Source: an uncultured Clostridia bacterium (GTDB taxonomy: Bacteria; Bacillota; Clostridia; TANB77; CAG-508). From it: DNA of 36,137 bases. Each line of letters opens with the position of its first letter. Position 1 is the first letter of the stretch. The stretch lies in contig CANQUT010000011.1 of NCBI GenBank assembly GCA_947627105.1, positions 1-36,137 of the forward strand, in the 5' to 3' direction. The notes below the pieces were generated by a model. That model saw only the letters and a program-made list of their open reading frames with translations, was not told the DNA's origin and did not search any database. The position numbers and the translations under genes were made by a program. Positions 25,827-33,803 of the stretch are shown here, in pieces.

Positions 25827-27446
25827 TTAATAAATAACTAGTTTATTATTTAATTCTTCTAAAGTAGTAACTCCACTTAATACTTTATAAATTCCATCTA
25901 CAATTAGTGGTTTATAGCCTAATTCTAATGCAGCTTTTCTTATTTCCATACTAGAGCTATTATTTGAAATTAATTCCTTAATTTCGTCATTAATATTTAG
26001 TATTTCAAAAATACCAATTCTATCTAAGTAACCACTTTGATTGCAATGTTTACAACCTACAGCTTCATAAGTTTTTTTGCCTTTTAAATCAAATTTAACG
26101 TTATATTTTTCTCCAATTTTATTTATAATTTCAATTTCTTTTTCGCTAAAATCTCTTTCTTTTGCACAATGAGGGCATATTCTTCTAACTAATCTTTGAG
26201 AAACTGATGTTGCTAAAATACTAGCAATATCATAATTAGATATACCTATTTTTCTAAGTCTTGTAATAACCTCTATACTGTCTATTGTATGTATTGTAGA
26301 TAAAACATAGTGTCCTGTTTGACCTGCTTGCATTGCAATTTCTGCTGTTTCTTTATCACGAATTTCTCCTACTAGTATAATATCTGGGTCTTGTCTTAAA
26401 ACAGTTCTTAACGCATCTGAAAAACTTTCTTTAGCATCTATTTCAATTTGGTTTAGTCCATCTATTCTAATTTCTACTGGATCTTCAATTGTAGTAATAT
26501 TTATATGTGGATTATTTAAATAATCTATAATACTATAAAGTGTTGTTGTTTTACCTTCTCCAGTTGGAGCTGCAACAACGGTAATACTATTTCTTTTATT
26601 AAAGCTATTTTTAACTAATTCTTCATCTTCTGGAAATCCTAATTCAAAAATTCTTTTAATATTAGCATTTTTCTTTAATAATCTTAATACAAATTTTTCT
26701 CCATATACATTTCTTTGTGAAGAAACACGAATATTATATTCTGGGTAAAGAAGTATTCTACCATCTTGAGATTCTTGCTTTTCTTGATGCATATTAGAAA
26801 TTGCTTTTAACCTACCTATTAATTGAGATTGCTTATCTTTATCAATTTGTACTGCTGAAAATAATCTACCATCTATTCTATATCTAACTCTTACACTATC
26901 TTCTTGAGGCTCAATGTGAATATCACTTGCTCTTTTTTCTATAGCAGATTTAATAATAGTATCTACCAATCCAGAAATATCTGCATTTGCATTTATTTCT
27001 TCTGATGCACTTCCTTCAAAGCTATCTATTAATTTATCTATATTACTTTCAAAAGTAATATATTTCTCCATAATTAAGCCTTTGTTTAGCAATAATAATC
27101 TAACAACATCTATAGATCTTTTGTTAGAAGTATCTGCAAAACAAACTTTTATTTTTCCTGCTCCTATTTCAAATGGTATTGCTTTATTTTGTTTTATTAA
27201 ATCTAAAGAAATAAAATCTGTAGGAGTTATTTTTATATCTGCATCTGTTAAATAAATAGCTTTTTCTTCTAATATTTCTCCTATTGCTTTAATTAAAACA
27301 TACGAATCGCAAAGTCCTAATATATTAAGAATATCTCCTATTTTTTTTCTTGGGTGCTCCTTTTGATAATCTAATGCTTGTTGAATATTGCTTTCTGTAA
27401 CAATTCCCTTTTTTACAAGTTCAATTCCTAGTGGTTGTTTGTCCAT
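25827..27446 (-). CDS. pilB: Type IV pilus assembly ATPase PilB
   Basis: The 539-aa ATPase drives pilin extension. An MshEN-like N-terminal domain covers residues 1 to about 140 and the N2 domain includes DIHIEPQEDSVRVRYRIDG. Walker A is AAPTGEGKTTTLY, Walker B DPDIILVGEIRDKETAEIA, and a four-cysteine zinc site is split between RRICPHCAKERD and GCKHCNQSGY. GGAGGT stands before the ATG. The gene is 83 bases after the minor pilin genes. The GEGKT in place of GSGKT/S is a mild variation. Confidence 0.96.
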   Translation of the reverse strand: MDKQPLGIELVKKGIVTESNIQQALDYQKEHPRKKIGDILNILGLCDSYVLIKAIGEILEEKAIYLTDADIKITPTDFISLDLIKQNKAIPFEIGAGKIKVCFADTSNKRSIDVVRLLLLNKGLIMEKYITFESNIDKLIDSFEGSASEEINANADISGLVDTIIKSAIEKRASDIHIEPQEDSVRVRYRIDGRLFSAVQIDKDKQSQLIGRLKAISNMHQEKQESQDGRILLYPEYNIRVSSQRNVYGEKFVLRLLKKNANIKRIFELGFPEDEELVKNSFNKRNSITVVAAPTGEGKTTTLYSIIDYLNNPHINITTIEDPVEIRIDGLNQIEIDAKESFSDALRTVLRQDPDIILVGEIRDKETAEIAMQAGQTGHYVLSTIHTIDSIEVITRLRKIGISNYDIASILATSVSQRLVRRICPHCAKERDFSEKEIEIINKIGEKYNVKFDLKGKKTYEAVGCKHCNQSGYLDRIGIFEILNINDEIKELISNNSSSMEIRKAALELGYKPLIVDGIYKVLSGVTTLEELNNKLVIY

Positions 27447-27529
27447 TTCATACCTCCATATCTTTAGTATTAATATTATTATACTACATATTTGGTTAAA
27501 ACAGTGAATTTTGCGCTATTTACATAAAA

Positions 27530-28036
27530 TTACCAGTATTTTAATACATATTCTATAGTTTTATCAAACTTAGTATATAATGCTTTATCTACTTTTTCTT
27601 GAGATGTACCTTCTACAATTTGTTTTCCAATAGTTAAGTGAACATTAATTAACTTTTTTGTTATACCAACTTCTGGTTCATCTGAATTTACAGCCTTATA
27701 TTCACCTGATGTAAACGTAGCTGCTTGTATTTGACTTGCTATTTTAGTTTCGTTTCTATAAATATCTGTACCTCTTAGTTCATAAACAACAGAGTTATTA
27801 CCATCTCCAAAGGTTATTTTTGTAGATTCTACTTTTGCATCGCTATAACTTTTTACATCATTTACAAAAAACATATTAAATTTATTAAATTCAACTGCAT
27901 ATTTATCTTGACTTTTAATTATATCTACATTTGAATAAAATCTTGAGCTCATAAATGCAATTATAGAAATAACAATAGTAGCCACTATAATATAAATAAC
28001 TAATGCAAGTAATGTAACACCTTTTTGATTTTTCAT
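27530..28036 (-). CDS. Prepilin-like minor pilin (class III leader)
   Basis: The 168-aa protein starts MKNQKGVTLLALVIYIIVAT, a short basic leader and Gly followed by a hydrophobic helix: a prepilin N-terminus. Position 5 of the mature form is Ala, not the usual Glu. The rest is a globular domain of strands. It overlaps the preceding gene at TAATG, implying translational coupling. It is probably a minor pilin for initiation or the tip complex. Confidence 0.7.
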   Translation of the reverse strand: MKNQKGVTLLALVIYIIVATIVISIIAFMSSRFYSNVDIIKSQDKYAVEFNKFNMFFVNDVKSYSDAKVESTKITFGDGNNSVVYELRGTDIYRNETKIASQIQAATFTSGEYKAVNSDEPEVGITKKLINVHLTIGKQIVEGTSQEKVDKALYTKFDKTIEYVLKYW

Positions 28037-28458
28037 TAACTTTCTTCTTTAAACTCCTTTATTTTTAATGTTTTTATTGAAATACCTCTATCTTTATTAT
28101 TAAAGTTATAACCTAATTTTACATTTACTGATTTTACAAGTTTATTTGTAATATCATCTGGTTCTATTTCAATATTAATGCTAAATTTGTCTGGTATGCC
28201 AAAGTCTACTCTCATATTATAAATTAAGTTACTCATATTTTCTTCTGAAACATCATTATATGCTAACTTATCTACACGTTCCATTATTTGAACTGCAAAA
28301 AGCATAGCAACTGAATCTAGTTTTGTTTCTGCTTGTATTTTATATATTGTTATAAAAGTAGAAGTTATTATACCAACAAATAAACATATAACTATTATTG
28401 CAATTGCTAAGTCTTGAAATGTAAATGCTTTATTTGATTTTAATTTTGCAAGTTTCAT
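28036..28458 (-). CDS. Prepilin-like minor pilin with Asp at position 5
   Basis: The 140-aa protein starts MKLAKLKSNKAFTFQDLAIAIIVICLFVGI: a basic leader, a hydrophobic helix and FTFQD, an FTLIE-like motif. Position -1 is Ala in place of Gly, and position 5 is Asp in place of Glu. The C-terminal domain is charged, with strands. It sits directly after pilD and is coupled to the next minor pilin gene. A minor pilin role is inferred. Confidence 0.65.
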   Translation of the reverse strand: MKLAKLKSNKAFTFQDLAIAIIVICLFVGIITSTFITIYKIQAETKLDSVAMLFAVQIMERVDKLAYNDVSEENMSNLIYNMRVDFGIPDKFSINIEIEPDDITNKLVKSVNVKLGYNFNNKDRGISIKTLKIKEFKEES

Positions 28459-28481
28459 ATTGTATTCCTTTCATAAGTTTT

Positions 28482-29288
28482 TTAAAAAAATATATAATAA
28501 TTAGCTAAAATTAAGCATATAATATTTGTAATACATAAGTAATAGCCAATTGGAACTGGTTTTTCTTCTTTAGTATCTACATTTTTTCGTATTATATTAA
28601 TTAATTTTTTAATAATTAAACTTATAGCAATTACTAATAAGGTAAAGTATATTGTTAATATGCTAATTGCTTCATATGTAAACATTAAAAACATTATACA
28701 AAGTAGTAATATATCTAATGGGTAGCTGCTTTTTACTTTTTTTCTTAAGTAAAAAGTGTTTACTAAAACAAGAATAAGCACAATTATTAAATATATAACA
28801 TATCTATATACATTAGGATCTTTTTCTACTATATATAGATAAATTATATATAAAGTTTGCATTATATAGCCAAATAATAATACACCTTTTTCTATTTTGT
28901 GATTTTCTTTATCTATTCCAGCAATTATAAATAATGTAGCAATATAAATTAAACCAAATACAAAATATATTATGGTGCTTATATTAGTAGTATATATACT
29001 TAATTTTATAGACATAGCAAATAAAACAAAAACTATACCAGATAAAACTTCTAAAATTAAATATCTTGGTCTTATTTTTTGTCTACAATATCTACATTTT
29101 CCACCTAAAAATATATAACTTAAAATTGGAATCATATCAAAAAAGCTTAACTTATGATTACAGTTTGGGCAATAAGAACGCTTATGTGTAATGTCTTGCT
29201 TTAGTGGTAATCGATATACTGCTAAAGTAAAAAAGCTACCAAATAATGTTCCAATTATGAAGATTATAATATATAAAAATATGTCCAT
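28482..29288 (-). CDS. pilD: Prepilin peptidase (PilD/GspO family)
   Basis: The 268-aa integral membrane aspartic protease cleaves prepilin leaders and may N-methylate the new end. The N-terminal zinc-binding loop has C40-P-N-C43 and C65-R-Y-C68, preceded by GSFFTLAVYRLP. About eight membrane helices follow. The first catalytic Asp would be D126 (AGIDKENHKIEKG). The second, normally GxGD, is SYPLD with D192. The latter motif is degenerate, so catalysis should be checked. It lies between the major pilin and the minor pilin genes. Confidence 0.85.
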   Translation of the reverse strand: MDIFLYIIIFIIGTLFGSFFTLAVYRLPLKQDITHKRSYCPNCNHKLSFFDMIPILSYIFLGGKCRYCRQKIRPRYLILEVLSGIVFVLFAMSIKLSIYTTNISTIIYFVFGLIYIATLFIIAGIDKENHKIEKGVLLFGYIMQTLYIIYLYIVEKDPNVYRYVIYLIIVLILVLVNTFYLRKKVKSSYPLDILLLCIMFLMFTYEAISILTIYFTLLVIAISLIIKKLINIIRKNVDTKEEKPVPIGYYLCITNIICLILANYYIFF

Positions 29289-29360
29289 TTATTTGCTATT
29301 TTCCTTTTTTATTTATTGTTTCATTTTTTGCTTAAATTTTACAGGCATTTATAAAAGTTT

Positions 29361-29387
29361 AGGCATATACACTTTTTGCATATGCCT
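29361..29387. other. Stem-loop 3' of the major pilin gene
   Basis: An 8-bp stem, AGGCATAT/ATATGCCT with an 11-base loop, lies 30 bases after the pilin stop. On the pilin's strand no T-run follows, so it looks more like a 3' stability or partial-termination hairpin than a full terminator. Confidence 0.5.
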
Positions 29388-29416
29388 TTTGCTTTTATTA
29401 AAATATAATATTTAAA

Positions 29417-29908
29417 TTATTTGGTTACAACAACAGTTGCTGTTCCATTTGTATAAGTTACTTCGAATACTTTTCCGCTACTAATTGCTTTAACATATAG
29501 CTTTGACCCGTCAGTGATTTGCGTTGCTTTTTCTGCTACAGGCAACGCTTGATCAGTATCTGTGTCTACCGCTTCTGTGGCAGACTTCATTACTGTATAA
29601 AGTGTTGTAGGGAAATATTTTTGTGCTTCTGCATAAGATACACCATCTGAGCAATCAGGATCGAAGGTAAGAGCGTTAGCTCCTACTGCATTTTTTACTG
29701 TACATTGAGTCATAACATCTCCTTGAATATTTGAAGCATAATCTTGGATTTGTCCAGCTACTTGTGCATCAGCAGCATCTCGTGCCGTTTTAAAAACACC
29801 TCCATCAGCTAAAACATAAGTAATAGTAATACCTGCTAATATTAATAATACAACTATTGTTACTACTAATGCTATTAAGGTAATACCATTTTCATTAGTT
29901 TTTTTCAT
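29417..29908 (-). CDS. pilA: Major type IV pilin-like protein
   Basis: The 163-aa prepilin starts MKKTNENGITLIALVVTIVV: an eight-residue leader ending in Gly, then the hydrophobic assembly helix (about 9-32). Mature position 5 is Ala instead of Glu. A helical spine follows (to about residue 65), then a strand-rich globular part with two cysteines, C69 and C86, that may form a disulfide loop. The coding sequence is clearly richer in G+C than the operon around it. GAGAAAGGAG stands before the ATG. A 24-base palindrome upstream and a stem-loop downstream set it off, as expected for the most abundant subunit. Confidence 0.8.
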   Translation of the reverse strand: MKKTNENGITLIALVVTIVVLLILAGITITYVLADGGVFKTARDAADAQVAGQIQDYASNIQGDVMTQCTVKNAVGANALTFDPDCSDGVSYAEAQKYFPTTLYTVMKSATEAVDTDTDQALPVAEKATQITDGSKLYVKAISSGKVFEVTYTNGTATVVVTK

Positions 29909-29947
29909 ACGTTTTTTCTCCTTTCTCTTTAGATTATTGTTATATTT

Positions 29948-29971
29948 TTATATTTATTTAAATAAATATAA
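29948..29971. other. 24-base perfect palindrome before the pilin gene
   Basis: A perfect 24-base AT-only palindrome (arms of 12 bases) lies between the PilP-like gene and the pilin. As RNA it would be a hairpin, and may mark a processing point that separates pilin mRNA from the upstream genes. Confidence 0.5.
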
Positions 29972-29978
29972 CCTAAAA

Positions 29979-30392
29979 TTATTTTAGACCTGTATTTTCA
30001 AAGTATGTTCCTGTTGAGTTTGGGTCTGCTGTTTGATTTGTGGAACCAGAGCTTCCTCCAGATGTTCCACCATCTTCTATATTTTCATCTATAGTAGTAC
30101 TTGCTGAAAATGGATCCGGCTTTCCTGATACATAACTATTTGTTTTTTCATAAAATGAAAGATCTGCGCCTGTAATTTCATATACTAAAGTTTCTTCTGT
30201 GTTTAAATTAGATCCTTCTATTTCCTGTTCTATTTCTGCTTTAACATTTTCAGGAGTAGTATATGCTTCTAGTTTATTTGGCACTGCCTTATTTGCTGGA
30301 ATATAATCATAAAATATAACTCCTAAAACTAAAACAATTGCCACACATAATAATAACATTATAAAAGTTTCTTTTAAAACTGATTTAATCAT
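29979..30392 (-). CDS. Pilus assembly protein with one membrane helix (PilP-like position)
   Basis: I chose the ATG at 30392 (MIKSVLKETF), preceded by AAGGAG, rather than an earlier ATG inside pilO. The 137-aa product has one N-terminal membrane helix (about 10-31) and an extended outside region rich in Glu, Asn, Gly and Ser. The SGKPDPFSAS segment recalls the DPF motif at the start of PilP, and the order pilM-pilN-pilO-this supports a PilP-like role, but there is no lipoprotein signal and no recognisable PilP fold. The tail (GGTSGGSSGSTN) is disordered. Confidence 0.55.
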   Translation of the reverse strand: MIKSVLKETFIMLLLCVAIVLVLGVIFYDYIPANKAVPNKLEAYTTPENVKAEIEQEIEGSNLNTEETLVYEITGADLSFYEKTNSYVSGKPDPFSASTTIDENIEDGGTSGGSSGSTNQTADPNSTGTYFENTGLK

Positions 30393-30414
30393 ATTCTTCT
30401 CCTTCTTTTGAATT

Positions 30415-31086
30415 TTACTGTTCAGTAGTATTTGTATTTTCTTGCTCATTTGTAGGTGCCTCAGCTGATTTTCCCTCTGCAACTGATGAGCCAGAGTTTT
30501 CAGATGTTAACTGTTCGTGTTTAACACTAACATTTGTTACTAAAAATGTTGCTGTTAAGCTTTCTCCGCCTGGTATTAATTTAAAGTTTCTAATTCTAAA
30601 ACCTAATTCTGTATCATCTTCTATATCTGATAAGAATGTTATAATACGGCTATAAGTACCAGAAACAGTAAAGTTAATATTATTAACGTCTGAAGTAGAT
30701 CCAGATGAAATTTCATATTTTAAATTAACACCTCTTTTAGTAGCATGTCTACCAAGACTTGTTAATAAAAATTCTACTGTATATTCTTCCTTTTGAGTTG
30801 CCTTTTTAATTTCATCTTCTGTACTAACACTTGCTAAATCTAAATATTCATCTCTAGCTCTTAGTAAACTAGAAACGTCAGTATCTAGCTCGTTAGTTTT
30901 TGCTGGGTAATTAGTACTCATTAATATTTCTGTTTGAGCAATTTCTTGTGTAAGCTTTTCATTTTCATGTTTTATTTGTTCTAAACTTAATACCTTTATA
31001 TTACCAATGGCTATTCCTTTAATTATTGCGAAATATGCCATGATAATTAATAATATAATTAAAATACTTATTAAAACTTTTTTCAT
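30415..31086 (-). CDS. pilO: Type IV pilus alignment protein PilO-like
   Basis: The 223-aa protein has an N-terminal membrane helix (about 4-24), a coiled coil (about 35-75), a ferredoxin-like domain (about 100-195, VEFLLTSLGRHATKRGVNLKYE...), and a disordered Ser/Glu/Thr tail. This is the PilO plan: it pairs with PilN outside the membrane to link motor and pilus. It overlaps the pilMN gene by ATGA, implying translational coupling. Family membership rests on layout and position. Confidence 0.8.
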   Translation of the reverse strand: MKKVLISILIILLIIMAYFAIIKGIAIGNIKVLSLEQIKHENEKLTQEIAQTEILMSTNYPAKTNELDTDVSSLLRARDEYLDLASVSTEDEIKKATQKEEYTVEFLLTSLGRHATKRGVNLKYEISSGSTSDVNNINFTVSGTYSRIITFLSDIEDDTELGFRIRNFKLIPGGESLTATFLVTNVSVKHEQLTSENSGSSVAEGKSAEAPTNEQENTNTTEQ

Positions 31087-32720
31087 GGCAAAACTCCTTC
31101 TATGGTAATTTTAACTAAGTTTCCATCTTTTGTACCCGGTGTTGAAACTACATCTGTTAAGATTCCTTGTGTTTTTAAAATTGCCTTAAAATAACCTAGT
31201 TGTTCATATTTTTGTGATTGTGCATTTATAACAATACGGTTTTCAGATGTATTTTCTATTGATGTTAATTGTACTCCTTGTGGAATTGAAAACATTATTT
31301 TTGTTAATAAGTTAGGAATTATTTTTCTGTTTTTTGCATTATCTTGTACTTGTGCTCTAATGTTTTTCAAATTTTCTGTTAATCCTTCATATTCACTTGT
31401 TTTATTTTTGGTTTTTGTAATATCAGATTCTACTGCAGAAATTTGTGCTAAAGTATCTTGCTTAACATCTAATACTTGCATATTTTTAATATTAATAGCA
31501 TAATTTAAATACATAGAAAATGCAGAATATATAATTGTTAAAAATAAAATTCCGCCAGCTACACGTAATAGCCATCTTTCTGTATTATCTAAGGCTTGTC
31601 TAAAATCAAGTTTAAAGAATTTAGATAAACTAGCTGATACGCTTTTATCTTTTTTAGTGCCATCATCACCTATTGTAATATTAAATCTTTCAAGGACATT
31701 ATTTAATTCGTCTTTCCATGTTTTCTCTTTAAAGTTCATGTCTTTTAAGCCATATTCTAGACCTTGAAGGGCTAGGGCTATAGCTGAGTTTACTTCTATA
31801 TAGTCTTTCATGTTAATTTTTAAGCTATCTTTGATGAAAAATGGTTTTAATATTTCACATTTTTCTGTTTTAAAGAATTCTTGGAAATATAAATCTATAT
31901 TATTAACTACAGATAATGTACCTGTTAAATAAATTCTATCTATTTTAACTGTACTACTTGAAAGTATTTCTTGTACACCGCTTGCTATTTTATATAATGT
32001 AGGCATAATATCTTCTAAGTATTCATTTGCTTCATCTTGAAGTTCTTTGCCTTCCATTGTATAAATAGTACTGTTTTTGCATATTTCATATGCTTTTGAA
32101 TAAGAATTTTCTTTTATATTAATGCTATTTAATACATCGCCAGAGCCTTCTTCTAGTTTTTCTACTGAATATATTTTGTTATTTACAATGGTTGTTAATG
32201 TTGTTTTTTCTTCCATATTAATAATTAATATATTTTCTTTTTCTTTTAAGTTTGCAATGTTTGAAATACTAACTGATATTGGAGAAATAGTAGATACATT
32301 ATATTCTGTAAAAGGTTGCATAATTGTATTAATAGTATTTTTATTTGCAGAAATATGAACTACTTTTATTTTTTCTTTATCATCTATATCATTTACTAAT
32401 GCGTATCTTGTTTCTAATGCATTTCTATTGTAACCTTTTTCTGAGCAGAATGATTCAAATTCTGTTTCTATTGCTTTTTTAAGGTCATTTTTGTTTAGCA
32501 AGCTAAACATTAAAAAATATTGGTAAGTTTCTTCTGATAAGTTTATACTTATTGGAACTTTATAACTATAAGTATCTGATATAATTTGTTTTATTGCCTC
32601 ACCAATTTTGTCATAAAATTTTATTCCAAAGGAGTCTACTACTAAGATATCGCGCTCTTTTGTGACTTTTGCATATTTTATAATATTTGGTTCTACATAT
32701 ATTCCTAAGCAACTAGACAT
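31083..32720 (-). CDS. pilM: Fused PilM-PilN type IV pilus assembly protein
   Basis: This 545-aa protein joins two subunits that are usually separate. Residues 1 to about 335 are a PilM-like, actin-fold ATPase (SSCLGIYVEPNIIKYAKV at the start, and the SGTLS-like LTGTLSVV near 265). A linker leads to a single membrane helix at about 384-408 (WLLRVAGGILFLTIIYSAF), a coiled coil (about 415-455) and a PilN-like domain to the end. In separate systems a short N-terminal tail of PilN binds PilM; here the link is covalent. GAAGGAG precedes the ATG. It is the first gene of the pilus operon. Confidence 0.8.
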   Translation of the reverse strand: MSSCLGIYVEPNIIKYAKVTKERDILVVDSFGIKFYDKIGEAIKQIISDTYSYKVPISINLSEETYQYFLMFSLLNKNDLKKAIETEFESFCSEKGYNRNALETRYALVNDIDDKEKIKVVHISANKNTINTIMQPFTEYNVSTISPISVSISNIANLKEKENILIINMEEKTTLTTIVNNKIYSVEKLEEGSGDVLNSINIKENSYSKAYEICKNSTIYTMEGKELQDEANEYLEDIMPTLYKIASGVQEILSSSTVKIDRIYLTGTLSVVNNIDLYFQEFFKTEKCEILKPFFIKDSLKINMKDYIEVNSAIALALQGLEYGLKDMNFKEKTWKDELNNVLERFNITIGDDGTKKDKSVSASLSKFFKLDFRQALDNTERWLLRVAGGILFLTIIYSAFSMYLNYAINIKNMQVLDVKQDTLAQISAVESDITKTKNKTSEYEGLTENLKNIRAQVQDNAKNRKIIPNLLTKIMFSIPQGVQLTSIENTSENRIVINAQSQKYEQLGYFKAILKTQGILTDVVSTPGTKDGNLVKITIEGVLP

Positions 32721-32844
32721 TATTTTTCTCCTTCGTTTAAAATTTTAAAAAACTATTATTATATTTAACAAATTTAGTGAAAACATACTTGAATTTTTTG
32801 TTTTATTTGACAATTTTTGATTAATTTCATTTTTTTATGTATTT

Positions 32845-32872
32845 ATTTTATATGTTTTAGAATAAAAGTCAA
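32845..32872 (-). promoter_or_regulatory. Likely promoter of the pilus operon
   Basis: On the minus strand TTGACT (32867-32872) and TAAAAT (32845-32850) are 16 bases apart, leaving a leader of about 115 bases before the pilMN gene. The region is so AT-rich that other -10 matches exist. Confidence 0.4.
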
Positions 32873-32985
32873 TATATAGATTTATTATTTAATATAAATG
32901 TAAAATTTCTGTAACATATTTGTAATATTTTAAGTTACAATTTTTGAATAACTATAAATTGCGTTTTATAATAGTGTGGTAATTT

Positions 32986-33789
32986 TTATTTTATGATAAG
33001 AAGTGTAAGTATTATTATACCAAATATTACACGGTATATTGCAAACCATTTGAAGTCTCCTTTTTTTAGATAATTTAATAAAAATTTAATAACAAAAATT
33101 CCTACTATGAAGCTTGCAAATACACCAACAAAAAATGGAATACTAAATACGAAGTCTTTTGCTTTAAAAATTGTAGCAGCTAATACTATTGGAGCAGATA
33201 GCATAAATGAATATTTAGCAGCTGATTCTCTTTTTACTCCCATAATTCTTGCTGTTGTCATTGTAACACCTGAGCGTGAAACACCAGGAATAAAAGCAAG
33301 TGCTTGTGATAAGCCTATTAAAAATGTTTGTTTTAAACTCATATTTTCATAGTCTGTTACAGATTTGCATTTTTTATCTGCTATGTAAAGTACAATTCCC
33401 ATTACAATTAAAGCAATGGCTATAATTAAAGGTGTTGTTAAAGCATCTTCTAAAAATTTGTCTAATATAAAGCCAATAATTCCTCCTGGAATTGTTGCTA
33501 AAACAATATACCAAAACATTCTTCCTTCTGTTGTATTTTCTTTTTTTATTACTTGGTTAAAGCCACCTTTTATTAACTGTAACCAATCTTTGAAAAAGTA
33601 TAATCCTATTGCTAAAAGTGTGCCAAAGTGAAGTGCTACATCAAAGCCTTCAAAGGCTAAATTAAAATCTGGGTTATTAGTCCAGCCGAAAATCCATGGT
33701 ATTATTGCTAAGTGTGCAGAACTAGATATTGGTAATAGTTCTGTTAATCCTTGTATAATACCTAAAATTAATGATTGATATATTTGCAT
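32986..33789 (-). CDS. uppP: Undecaprenyl-diphosphatase
   Basis: The 267-aa BacA/UppP-family membrane phosphatase removes one phosphate from undecaprenyl-diphosphate to recycle the carrier used for peptidoglycan and teichoic-type polymers; it also gives bacitracin tolerance. The two motifs are QGLTELLPISSSAHL (about 14-28) and PGVSRSGVTMTTAR (about 168-181). About eight membrane helices are seen. Length is normal. AAAAGGAG precedes the ATG. It lies 14 bases after the TPR gene. Confidence 0.95.
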   Translation of the reverse strand: MQIYQSLILGIIQGLTELLPISSSAHLAIIPWIFGWTNNPDFNLAFEGFDVALHFGTLLAIGLYFFKDWLQLIKGGFNQVIKKENTTEGRMFWYIVLATIPGGIIGFILDKFLEDALTTPLIIAIALIVMGIVLYIADKKCKSVTDYENMSLKQTFLIGLSQALAFIPGVSRSGVTMTTARIMGVKRESAAKYSFMLSAPIVLAATIFKAKDFVFSIPFFVGVFASFIVGIFVIKFLLNYLKKGDFKWFAIYRVIFGIIILTLLIIK

Positions 33790-33803
33790 TTTGTTTTCTC
33801 CTT

